Positions 13,441 to 19,337 of a stretch of 19,337 nt of DNA are shown piece by piece. The notes beneath the pieces were generated by a model. It saw nothing but the letters and a program-made list of their open reading frames with translations. It was not told the origin of the DNA and did not search any database. Location: assembly GCA_964549995.1 (NCBI GenBank), contig CAZJXF010000065.1:1-19337 (forward strand), read 5' to 3'. Source of the stretch: Desulfatirhabdium sp964549995 (GTDB taxonomy: Bacteria > Desulfobacterota > Desulfobacteria > Desulfobacterales > Desulfatirhabdiaceae). Numbering within the stretch: position 1 is the first letter of the stretch; the number at the start of each line of letters is the position of its first letter. The position numbers and the translations under genes were made by a program.

Positions 13441-13468
13441 ATGTCAGAAGTCAGAAGTGAGAAGTCAG
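13441..13468. repeat. Heptanucleotide tandem array (AAGTCAG, 4 units)
   Basis: Units ATGTCAG, AAGTCAG, AAGTGAG, AAGTCAG fill most of the 52-nt gap between cbiE-cbiT and cbiF. The unit is the complement type of CTGACTT, matching the arrays at 6261 and 18470. It lies directly upstream of the cbiF ribosome-binding site. Confidence 0.85.
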
Positions 13469-13482
13469 AAGGAAAGCGGAAG

Positions 13483-14757
13483 TCATTTCGTATGCATCGG
13501 CTCTGCCCGGAGGATCCACACCGGATTTCGGGCATCCAACCGCAGGTCGCCTGCTGTACTTTTGGAAACGCTGACCTGAATCTGGGTGATGTCACAGGAC
13601 CAGTTCCGATCCCGAAAGACGTTTCGTGCCCGATACAGGCTTTCCAAGAGAACGGTGTTCACGACAACGACACCTTCTGCAGCCAGTCGGTCACAGACCA
13701 CTTGCAGGATGCCCTCGAGCGCTTTCCCGCCGCCCCCCACAAATACCCGATCCGGTGCGGGAAGTCCATCGAGAATTGCGGGCATCGTTCCTTCCACAAC
13801 CTGGACATGGTCCACCCCGTACCTTTGGACATTGGCTCGGATATGCCGCACCCGTTCCGGATGCCGCTCGACGGCGACGATCCGCCCCCTGTGAGCGAGC
13901 AGGGCCGCCTCGATTGAAATCGATCCGCTTCCCGCCCCCAGATCCCAGAGCACATGATGGGGAAGCAGCGCCAATTGCGCGATGGAAACGGCCCGGATTT
14001 CGGGCTTGGTGATCAATCCGGCTTCGTGAAGGTACGCCGTTTCTGGCATCCCGAGAAACGGCGGATCGCCGATTGCCTTTCGTCGGGTTTCGATCACCAG
14101 AACGTTGGGTTGCCGGAAGGTGGCAGCAGCCGTTTCTTCGATGGTGTACCAACGGATGGCTTCATCTGTCTCCCCCAGGCGTTCCAGCACGCAGCATCGT
14201 CCTTCAATGGCCGAAATATCCATCAGAAGCGCTGCAATCCGATCAGGCGTATGGCGTGGATCTGTCAGGATAAATACCCGTTCGCTGGTTCGGATCGCTG
14301 CGATGAGTTCGGTGGTGGCATCCCTTCCGTGAAAATGAACGACCGGTACATCCTGCCAGGGAAGGTTCAGGCGGGCGAAGGCTGCAGCAAGCGAGGAAAC
14401 GTTCGGCAACACCCGCACCCGTTCCGGCCCGAATCTGCGGATCAGGGTGGCGCCGATGCCGTAAAAAAGCGGATCTCCGGAGGCCAGAACGACGATGCGC
14501 GCTTTTCCGATCCGATCGCTAACAGCGGAGAACACGACATCCATATCCTTTCCGAGGGGAATCTTCTCTGCGGGCAAGGCTTCGAAAGGGATCAGATGCC
14601 GCTTGGCGCCGATCAGGACATCGGCTGCCTCGATGATACGACGTTGACGAAGGCTGATATCCTCGTAACCCATGCCCATGCCGATCACCGTGATGCGGTC
14701 GGGATGAGGAAGGTCTTCCTTGGTGGATATCCACGGATGGTAAGTTGGATGAGACAT
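13483..14757 (-). CDS. cbiET: Fused CbiE-CbiT precorrin methyltransferase/decarboxylase
   Basis: The fusion (CobL-like) methylates C5 (CbiE part, cobalt-precorrin-7) and C15 with loss of the C12 acetate carboxyl (CbiT part, cobalt-precorrin-6B). In the 424-residue protein the CbiE domain (about 20-215) shows ITVIGMGMGYEDIS, LASGDPLFYGIG (91-102) and VLPNVSSLAAAFARL. The CbiT domain follows, with TKPEIRAVSIAQL, the SAM-binding loop DLGAGSG (272-278), AVERHPERV and VFVGGGGKALEGIL. ATG 14757 has AAGGA five nt upstream; ATG 14763 would overlap the cbiD stop as ATGA, and either start is possible. Downstream, a heptamer array separates it from cbiF. Confidence 0.95.
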   Translation of the reverse strand: MSHPTYHPWISTKEDLPHPDRITVIGMGMGYEDISLRQRRIIEAADVLIGAKRHLIPFEALPAEKIPLGKDMDVVFSAVSDRIGKARIVVLASGDPLFYGIGATLIRRFGPERVRVLPNVSSLAAAFARLNLPWQDVPVVHFHGRDATTELIAAIRTSERVFILTDPRHTPDRIAALLMDISAIEGRCCVLERLGETDEAIRWYTIEETAAATFRQPNVLVIETRRKAIGDPPFLGMPETAYLHEAGLITKPEIRAVSIAQLALLPHHVLWDLGAGSGSISIEAALLAHRGRIVAVERHPERVRHIRANVQRYGVDHVQVVEGTMPAILDGLPAPDRVFVGGGGKALEGILQVVCDRLAAEGVVVVNTVLLESLYRARNVFRDRNWSCDITQIQVSVSKSTAGDLRLDARNPVWILRAEPMHTK

Positions 14758-14759
14758 GG

Positions 14760-15905
14760 TCATCCTTGATAGATCGGCTTACCTGCAAAATCGAACAGAA
14801 TGCCGGAGATACGAATCGAGAGCCCTTGGACAACCGTTCGGGCGCTTTCGATCATGCGCCTGCCCACATCGGCGATGACCTCCGAGTGATCGGGCCACAG
14901 AAGACCAAGAGCTTCCCGGGCCGTATTCGATCGGCTCACGGCCTCGGCCAGCCTTTCATCGCCGGTATTCTCCAATGTCCATTGGGCGAGAGCGGCCAGC
15001 GGCACCTCGGCATGCCGTGCATGGGTATGGGGAATGTTCATGGCCATTTTTACCGCTTTTCCGAAGAAGACGGCAAGGGTGATTTCAGAAAACCCCATCC
15101 GGGCAGCGGCATGAAGAGAGTGATGAAAAAAATCGCCGATTTGCACAAAGGCGACCGGCGGCAGGGAAGCCAAGACGGCCTGTGCGGCTCGCTCGCTTCT
15201 TCGGCCGGTGGAAAACACCACCCGGCTGCATCCCGCTGCCCGGGCAACGGACAGGGCGGCATCGATGGAAGCCGTGAACGCTTCATGGCTCATGGGCCGA
15301 ACCCAGCCGGTCGTCCCGAGGATGGAGATACCGCCCACGATTCCCAGGCGGGCGTTGAGGGTTTTCTTCGCCAGCCGCTCTCCTTCCGGAACGAATACGG
15401 TGACCTGAACGCCGGCCTGCTCCTCCATTCGGTCCAGCACACTCTGGATCGCTTCCCGGATCATCCGCAGAGGACCTGGATTGATCGCGGGATTCCCAGG
15501 TGGAACTTCAAGACCCGGCAGGGTCACCCGTCCAACCCCTTCCGCTGCGGTGATCTCGACCTCCGGAATTCCGGTCGGAGACCGTCGGTCGTTTCGGGCT
15601 GAACGCTCGAGGATGCGCACCCGGGCGCCGATCTCCGCTCCGTTGGTCACATCCGGATCGTCGCCGGCATCCTTGATGACCGTCGCCCATGCCGTTTCCC
15701 CCTGCATTCCGGACCGGTGAACGGAAATCGCGAGGCTTTCTCCGGTCAGCATCCGGATGGTGACTGCAGCCGGTGCCTCTCCCTCGAGCAGAAGGCGGAG
15801 CGCTGCTCCTGCAGCTGCCGCAGCCGCCGCACCGGTCGTGAACCCGGATCGAAGGCGCTTGGTGCGATCGGTTTGGGGAGGAGTGTTTTCAGAAGAAGAC
15901 GGCAT
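14760..15905 (-). CDS. cbiD: Cobalt-precorrin-5B C1-methyltransferase CbiD
   Basis: CbiD methylates C1 and is a marker of the anaerobic (early cobalt insertion) cobalamin pathway. The 381-residue protein shows RSGFTTGAAAAAAAGAA (19-35), VIKDAGDDPDVTNG, GNPAINPGPLRMI, NARLGIVGGISILGTTG and GDFFHHSLHAAARMGFSEI, all family-typical. Its ATG at 15905 lies inside the preceding membrane protein gene, overlapping by 17 nt, so the two are probably co-translated. It ends at the cbiE-cbiT start. Confidence 0.96.
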   Translation of the reverse strand: MPSSSENTPPQTDRTKRLRSGFTTGAAAAAAAGAALRLLLEGEAPAAVTIRMLTGESLAISVHRSGMQGETAWATVIKDAGDDPDVTNGAEIGARVRILERSARNDRRSPTGIPEVEITAAEGVGRVTLPGLEVPPGNPAINPGPLRMIREAIQSVLDRMEEQAGVQVTVFVPEGERLAKKTLNARLGIVGGISILGTTGWVRPMSHEAFTASIDAALSVARAAGCSRVVFSTGRRSERAAQAVLASLPPVAFVQIGDFFHHSLHAAARMGFSEITLAVFFGKAVKMAMNIPHTHARHAEVPLAALAQWTLENTGDERLAEAVSRSNTAREALGLLWPDHSEVIADVGRRMIESARTVVQGLSIRISGILFDFAGKPIYQG

Positions 15906-16938
15906 AGACGGCTCCGATCAACGCGATGCTGACCACCCGGAAGAGTTGTCCGGTGACAAGCAGCTGCATCCCCAGCCCAGGGGAGAAAATACCCATGTAA
16001 TTCGGGAGCTGATGCCGCAGGGCACGAATCGGAAATGCGATGACGTTTCCGAGTAGCAGGGCGATCACCGTTTGCTTGACGGTGAGCAGACCCGAATCCA
16101 TGAGAGCGCCTGCAGCGGCAAAGCCCGATGTAAACTCGGCGACAAAGCTCAGCACCACAATCGACAGGGATTCGACAGGGACGAAATGGTGAACCGTGAG
16201 ATGGGCCAACGCGTCCCGGGCCATATCGAAAAGCTTCAGCGCCTGCATCATATCGACCAGAATGTAGATGGGAACGACGAGGACGACGACTGCGGTGAGT
16301 CGTCGCAACGCCTTCTGCCCGATGGTCTTGAGGAGGGTTTTCCAATCCCGGTCCGTTCGGCGGGCATCCAGGTCCTCCTGCCAGTTCGAACTCGAATCCA
16401 CGGGGCCAAAGAAGCGGTGACCGATGACCAGCAACAGGGTACGCAGCAGCGCCGCCAGGAAGGTGAGCAGGAAATACCACATTCCCGCCCAGCGGGTAAG
16501 TGCCGAAACCATGAAGAATGTGGACGGCAGATGGAGGAAATACGCCGGGAACTGGTTCATCAGGTTTCCGATGAAAATGTCCCTTCGGCTGATCTTTCCC
16601 TCCTCATAATAGGTCAGCAGCAGGGAATTGGCCGTCACCCCCGAAACAAAGGCGGCCATGAAGGAAGCCCCCAAATGCGGCCCCAACCGACCGAATCGGA
16701 AAAACGGCCTGGTGATGACGGCAAGACGGGATGTCCATCCGGTGGATTCGATCCATTGGCCGATGAAAAGCCCGGCTGCAATCATGCCGATCATCCGCAG
16801 AAGGCTTGAGCCGAGTCGATGGAGGAGATACTCGGTACCGACGGGCCGGATCCAGATGTGGGTGGCGGTCAGCAGAAGGACCGAAACGGCGATCGATACG
16901 AGAATCGATTGCCGGGTGTTTTTAGATCGTTGTTTCAC
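15889..16938 (-). CDS. Nucleoside-recognition (gate) domain membrane protein
   Basis: The 349-residue hydrophobic protein has roughly eight membrane segments and resembles proteins with the nucleoside recognition/Gate domain (the fold also found in FeoB and SpmA/SpmB). Two similar halves are visible: SGVTANSLLLTYYEEGKISRRDIFIGNLMNQFP in the first half (core SGVTANSLL, about residues 99-107) and SGFAAAGALMDSGLLTVKQTVIALLLGNVIAFP in the second (core SGFAAAGALM), each ending in GN-hydrophobic-P. A charged cytoplasmic stretch with DLDARRTDRDWK separates them. It starts with GTG and has no clear ribosome-binding site. The 17-nt overlap with cbiD and its place in the operon suggest a role in uptake of cobalt or a corrinoid. 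That is inference; the family's substrates are mostly unknown. Confidence 0.8.
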   Translation of the reverse strand: MKQRSKNTRQSILVSIAVSVLLLTATHIWIRPVGTEYLLHRLGSSLLRMIGMIAAGLFIGQWIESTGWTSRLAVITRPFFRFGRLGPHLGASFMAAFVSGVTANSLLLTYYEEGKISRRDIFIGNLMNQFPAYFLHLPSTFFMVSALTRWAGMWYFLLTFLAALLRTLLLVIGHRFFGPVDSSSNWQEDLDARRTDRDWKTLLKTIGQKALRRLTAVVVLVVPIYILVDMMQALKLFDMARDALAHLTVHHFVPVESLSIVVLSFVAEFTSGFAAAGALMDSGLLTVKQTVIALLLGNVIAFPIRALRHQLPNYMGIFSPGLGMQLLVTGQLFRVVSIALIGAVYAVFF

Positions 16939-16993
16939 GGAAGGCTTCTATGACGGAACGGCTGCGGTTCGTCTGAAAAACGGGAAAAAGGGT

Positions 16994-17452
16994 TTATCTC
17001 TCTCTGCGGTGCTGTTGGAGCAACCTGACGTCTTCCTGATCTTTGGGGCGTCCAGTGGCGAGTTTGTTGGTGAGCAGATGGTCTATCGACAGAATCGGCA
17101 TCTGAACATCCTCCAAATCGATGATGTCTGCATGGGAACGGGCCTCCTGGAATGAAATGCCACCCGAAATGCTTGTAAGGATATCGATTCGGCAGGGTGC
17201 AACGCCGATTTGAAAGATGATGCCCTCTTTGGCGAAATCCTCCGGTGATACATCGTCCAAAGGTGCCCCGAATCTTGCCAACGCTCGATAGACCTTCATG
17301 GCATTTTCACGTGTTGGGTTCACCCAGATATCCATGTCAGCGGTACCTCGTGGGAAGCCATGGGCGGCCAGTGCATAGGCCCCGACAACGAGATACTCAG
17401 CTTCCTCGGCTGCGAAACAATACAACATTTCTTTGTAGTCGCGATTCAACAT
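16994..17452 (-). CDS. Nucleotidyltransferase-fold protein (DUF6036/AbiEii-like)
   Basis: The 152-residue protein has the minimal nucleotidyltransferase pattern: YLVVGAYALAAHGFPRGTADMDIWV (helix-turn then strand; core VVGAYALAAHG at 22-32, DMD at 39-41), a later acidic residue in CRIDIL, and a C-terminal NKLATGRPKDQEDVRLL typical of this group. The first motif has GAY where classic enzymes have GS or GG. Such proteins occur as stand-alone genes or in toxin-antitoxin-like pairs; no HEPN partner is present here. The ATG is preceded by GGGGGAG. It overlaps the upstream small ORF by 56 nt and lies 55 nt before the gate protein gene, inside the cobalamin operon. Confidence 0.75.
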   Translation of the reverse strand: MLNRDYKEMLYCFAAEEAEYLVVGAYALAAHGFPRGTADMDIWVNPTRENAMKVYRALARFGAPLDDVSPEDFAKEGIIFQIGVAPCRIDILTSISGGISFQEARSHADIIDLEDVQMPILSIDHLLTNKLATGRPKDQEDVRLLQQHRRER

Positions 17453-17600
17453 GAATCTCCCCCCGCGTGCTGACTTCCCAGAGCGCCGCTGTGATGTCCC
17501 AAACCATTTCGATCCGATCCTTCATAGAGGCTTGGACATAACCGTCGTCTTCAAAAGCGTTCATGGGGAGTTTTCGTAGGACGGTTCGATCCACCTGCAT
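17397..17600 (-). CDS. Small conserved-looking partner of the nucleotidyltransferase
   Basis: The 67-residue protein starts MQVDRTVLRKLPMNAFED and contains KDRIEMVWDITAALWEV and ESRLQRNVVLFRSRG. I do not recognise a named family. The phrase RIEMVW followed by W and an E-x-RLQR-x-V end resembles small proteins I recall next to DUF6036-type nucleotidyltransferases, but I cannot verify this. The ATG at 17600 is chosen; a GTG at 17618 is possible and neither has a good ribosome-binding site. The 56-nt overlap with the next gene suggests co-translation as a two-gene cassette. It is 115 nt downstream of cbiL. Confidence 0.6.
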   Translation of the reverse strand: MQVDRTVLRKLPMNAFEDDGYVQASMKDRIEMVWDITAALWEVSTRGEIHVESRLQRNVVLFRSRGS

Positions 17601-17692
17601 GTTGGATGCTTGCTCCACTGTTTTCAGATCGACGAAAGGCTTCCCGGGGAATCCACAATATCCAGGCTGCCTGACTGTGTTCGATATCCCCG

Positions 17693-17723
17693 ATGGTGGC
17701 TATCCTGAATGGTGGCTATCCTG
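17693..17723. repeat. 16-bp tandem duplication over the cbiL stop
   Basis: ATGGTGGCTATCCTG occurs at 17693-17707 and again at 17709-17723, one base apart. The second copy contains the cbiL stop codon (TAG, 17716-17718 on the minus strand). It looks like a recent slippage duplication at the border with the nucleotidyltransferase cassette. Confidence 0.8.
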
Positions 17724-18450
17724 TCGCTCCTGATTTCCGGGTTCGTTTCGCGATGATGAGCGTCCAGTAGTCGGGTTTCCGGTCCAGGTAGCGGCGGATG
17801 TCGGTTTCGACCTGCTGATCGGGCAATCCGCAATTGCTGATGCCCACACACCGGTCGTAGGCGCCGCTTTCCTCGATGGCTGCATGAATGTCTCCGATGT
17901 TCCGGTAGGCTTTCAAGAACACCACCGTATCGGGCTTCATGCCGGATTGACGCAACCGATGACCGCCCTGCGCACCGGAGACAAGCAGCAGCGATTCCTC
18001 GCCTTCCACCAGCGGGGTGTTGGTGGCTGCTGCAGCCGCCTGATACGACGTAATGCCGGGAATGGTGACGACGTGCGCGTCCGGTCGCATTTCGAGCATT
18101 TGCCGTAAGACGTATCCGTAGGTGGAATAGGTCATGGCGTCGCCCAGGGTCAGGAAGGCGGCGTTCTTCCCCTGATCGAGTTCGTTCAGAATCGTCTGGG
18201 CATGGCAACGCCAGGCGCCCAGGGTCTCCTCGGTTCGGGTGGACATCGGGAAATGCAGCATCCGAATGGGGGTGGCCTCGGGAATGTAGGGCCGAGCGAT
18301 CGAAACGGCGAGGCTGTAATCGTTTTTGGTGGACGCCGCAGCGAAGACGACATCCACCATCTGAAGAATGCGGGTGGATTTCACCGGAATGAGTTCCGGA
18401 TCTCCCGGCCCGACACCGATGCCATAAAGGGTGCCAGATGGTTTGGACAT
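17716..18450 (-). CDS. cbiL: Precorrin-2/cobalt-factor II C20-methyltransferase CbiL
   Basis: CbiL (CobI homologue) adds the C20 methyl group, the first corrin-specific methylation. The 244-residue protein has LYGIGVGPGDPELIPVKS (8-25), FAAASTKNDYSLAVSIA, TLGDAMTYSTYGYVLRQM (101-118) and TIPGITSYQAAAAATNTPL, all typical of the CobI/CbiL group. With cbiD and cbiG in the operon, the cobalt-containing substrate is expected. AAGG lies seven nt before the ATG. A heptamer array fills the gap to cbiC. A 16-bp duplication covers the stop. Confidence 0.95.
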   Translation of the reverse strand: MSKPSGTLYGIGVGPGDPELIPVKSTRILQMVDVVFAAASTKNDYSLAVSIARPYIPEATPIRMLHFPMSTRTEETLGAWRCHAQTILNELDQGKNAAFLTLGDAMTYSTYGYVLRQMLEMRPDAHVVTIPGITSYQAAAAATNTPLVEGEESLLLVSGAQGGHRLRQSGMKPDTVVFLKAYRNIGDIHAAIEESGAYDRCVGISNCGLPDQQVETDIRRYLDRKPDYWTLIIAKRTRKSGATG

Positions 18451-18469
18451 GGGAAAACCTTGGGTTTAT

Positions 18470-18511
18470 GAGTCAGGAGTCAGAAATCAGAAATCAGAAG
18501 TCAGGAGTCAG
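18470..18511. repeat. Heptanucleotide tandem array (GAGTCAG, 6 units)
   Basis: Units GAGTCAG, GAGTCAG, AAATCAG, AAATCAG, AAGTCAG, GAGTCAG. It fills the cbiC-cbiL gap, and the last unit contributes the TGA stop codon of cbiC (18508-18510). Same unit family as at 6261 and 13441. Confidence 0.9.
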
Positions 18512-19170
18512 AGCTGGCTGTGCCCGGCGCATCCGCTGCAGGAGCCGGTTGCACCTATTGAGGGTCGGGCCAGCAGCATCAGGGCGTTCACCACACTTGC
18601 GGCAACGGCCGATCCGCCCTTGCGGCCGACATTCGTGATAAAGGGGCGATCGAGCTTCATCAGCTCGGCCTTGCTCTCTGCAGCCTGAACGAATCCCACC
18701 GGAAGACCGATCACGAGGGCCGGGGCCGCCGATCCGCTTCGAATGTGTTCGATCAGCCGCAGCAGAGCGGTTGGGGCGTTTCCGATGACGAAGAGAGCAT
18801 CCGGAAATTGGTCAACGGCCTGGTCGATGGCTGCCAGGCTTCGGGTCGTTCCGGCCTGTCGGGCCTGTTCGGCTACCCGTGGATCATCCACCAGACAATG
18901 AATCGTCGTGCCGTATTCGATAAGACGTGTTCGGTTGATGCCCGATGCGGCCATATGGGTGTCCGTGACGATGGGTTTTCCGGAGCGGATGGCATCGATT
19001 CCCGCCGAAACAGCCTTCGAATGGAACCGGACGGTCTGAATCCAATCGAAATCGGCTGTCGTATGGATCATGCGCCGGACGATCCGCCACTCATCCCAAG
19101 GAAAGGGATGGGCACCCGCCTCCGCATCGATGATTTCGAAGCTCAGGGCTTCGATGTCTTCTGGTTTCAT
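18508..19170 (-). CDS. cbiC: Precorrin-8X methylmutase CbiC
   Basis: CbiC moves the methyl group from C11 to C12 to form (cobalt-)hydrogenobyrinate. The 220-residue protein has the catalytic His in RRMIHTTADFDW (His36), AIRSGKPIVTDTHMAASGI, GNAPTALLRLIE, PALVIGLPVGFVQAAESKAEL and TNVGRKGGSAVAASVVNAL, all family signatures. The C-terminus ends with a Cys pair (SCSGCAGHSQL). The ATG at 19170 has GGAG seven nt upstream; a longer frame to 19224 would run into the A-family element. It is the first cbi gene of the run in the window. No cobalamin riboswitch can be seen in the 40 bp between the start and the element. Confidence 0.96.
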   Translation of the reverse strand: MKPEDIEALSFEIIDAEAGAHPFPWDEWRIVRRMIHTTADFDWIQTVRFHSKAVSAGIDAIRSGKPIVTDTHMAASGINRTRLIEYGTTIHCLVDDPRVAEQARQAGTTRSLAAIDQAVDQFPDALFVIGNAPTALLRLIEHIRSGSAAPALVIGLPVGFVQAAESKAELMKLDRPFITNVGRKGGSAVAASVVNALMLLARPSIGATGSCSGCAGHSQL

Positions 19171-19213
19171 GGGAATTCTCCATTCCGATAGTGGGTGATA
19201 ACGCCCCTTATCC

Positions 19214-19337
19214 TGGTCTCGCAAAAAGTCGCTTCAGCCCCGGCTATGGTCTTTGACGGGCCTGAGCATGGGGGGAGAACCGACTTTTGATGTTGCATCG
19301 GATACTTGTTTGAAGCCGCCGGAGATCGTTGGGCCGG
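19214..19337. mobile_element. Left half of an A-family element, cut by the window edge
   Basis: The end TGGTCTCGCAAAAAGTC (19214-19230) corresponds to the left terminal repeat at 9452-9471. The rest aligns with 9472-9575: GGGCCTGAGCATGGGG, CTTTTGATG-TGCATCGGA and GCCGCCGGAGATCGTTG are shared. Divergence is higher than between the C-family copies. It lies 44 bp upstream of the cbiC start, so it may lie inside the promoter or leader region of the cobalamin operon. Confidence 0.75.

Noticed and set aside
13431..13595. N-terminal extension of cbiF to 13595
   Set aside because: It passes through the heptamer array and the end of cbiE-cbiT; homology begins just after the ATG at 13430.
18470..18511. 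CRISPR array
   Set aside because: Units are 7 bp, contiguous and without spacers; no cas genes are present.
19171..19337. Cobalamin riboswitch upstream of cbiC
   Set aside because: Only about 40 bp separate the start from the A-family element, and no B12-box-like sequence was recognised. It may lie outside the window or not exist.

Overview
The window looks like a chromosomal segment of a Gram-negative anaerobe, most likely a Desulfobacterota (deltaproteobacterial, sulfate-reducer-like) genome. The grounds are the anaerobic-type cobalamin genes (cbiD, cbiG, cbiH, a cbiE-cbiT fusion), type II secretion pseudopilins, a Tat-exported Fe-type superoxide dismutase, a G+C content estimated by eye in the mid-50s percent, and many short palindromic repeats between genes. 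This placement is inferred from gene content, not from a search.

Layout. 1-62: cut end of a palindromic repeat. 207-932 (+): Fic-fold protein with a degenerate catalytic motif. 1035-2459 (-): 6-phosphogluconate dehydrogenase. 2627-3397 (+): DUF169 protein. 3474-4943 (+): gspG-gspH-gspI, a partial type II secretion pseudopilin operon that stops at a repeat element. 5101-6084 (-): cation diffusion facilitator. 6327-8909 (-): clpB. 9050-9765: a repeat-rich intergenic region holding a heptamer array, a REP-like palindrome and two different MITE-like elements. 9825-10538 (+): Tat-dependent superoxide dismutase. 10547-10738: another MITE-like element carrying a strong terminator between convergent genes. 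10736-19170 (-): a cobalamin (corrin ring) operon, read right to left as cbiC, cbiL, a small ORF plus nucleotidyltransferase cassette, a membrane gate-domain protein, cbiD, cbiE-cbiT, cbiF, cbiG, cbiH. 19214-19337: the left half of another MITE-like element.

How the genes work together. The cbi genes cover C20 (cbiL), C17 (cbiH), C11 (cbiF), C1 (cbiD), C5 and C15 (cbiE-cbiT) methylation, opening of the delta-lactone (cbiG) and methyl migration (cbiC). Precorrin-6A reductase (cbiJ), the cobaltochelatase and the amidases are not in the window. Tight overlaps (gate/cbiD 17 nt, cbiF/cbiG 4 nt) indicate coupled translation. The other genes are unrelated housekeeping or stress functions.

Most notable observations: (1) the cbiG-cbiH junction reads as one fused protein if a single base in a CCCGGG run is re-read or restored; (2) three related families of palindromic, transposase-free elements share the end TGATGGactcgcAAAAAGTC, sit at gene 3' ends, supply stop codons to two genes and, in one case, a terminator; (3) heptanucleotide tandem arrays occur at four gene borders; (4) a two-gene nucleotidyltransferase cassette and a putative transporter sit inside the cobalamin operon.
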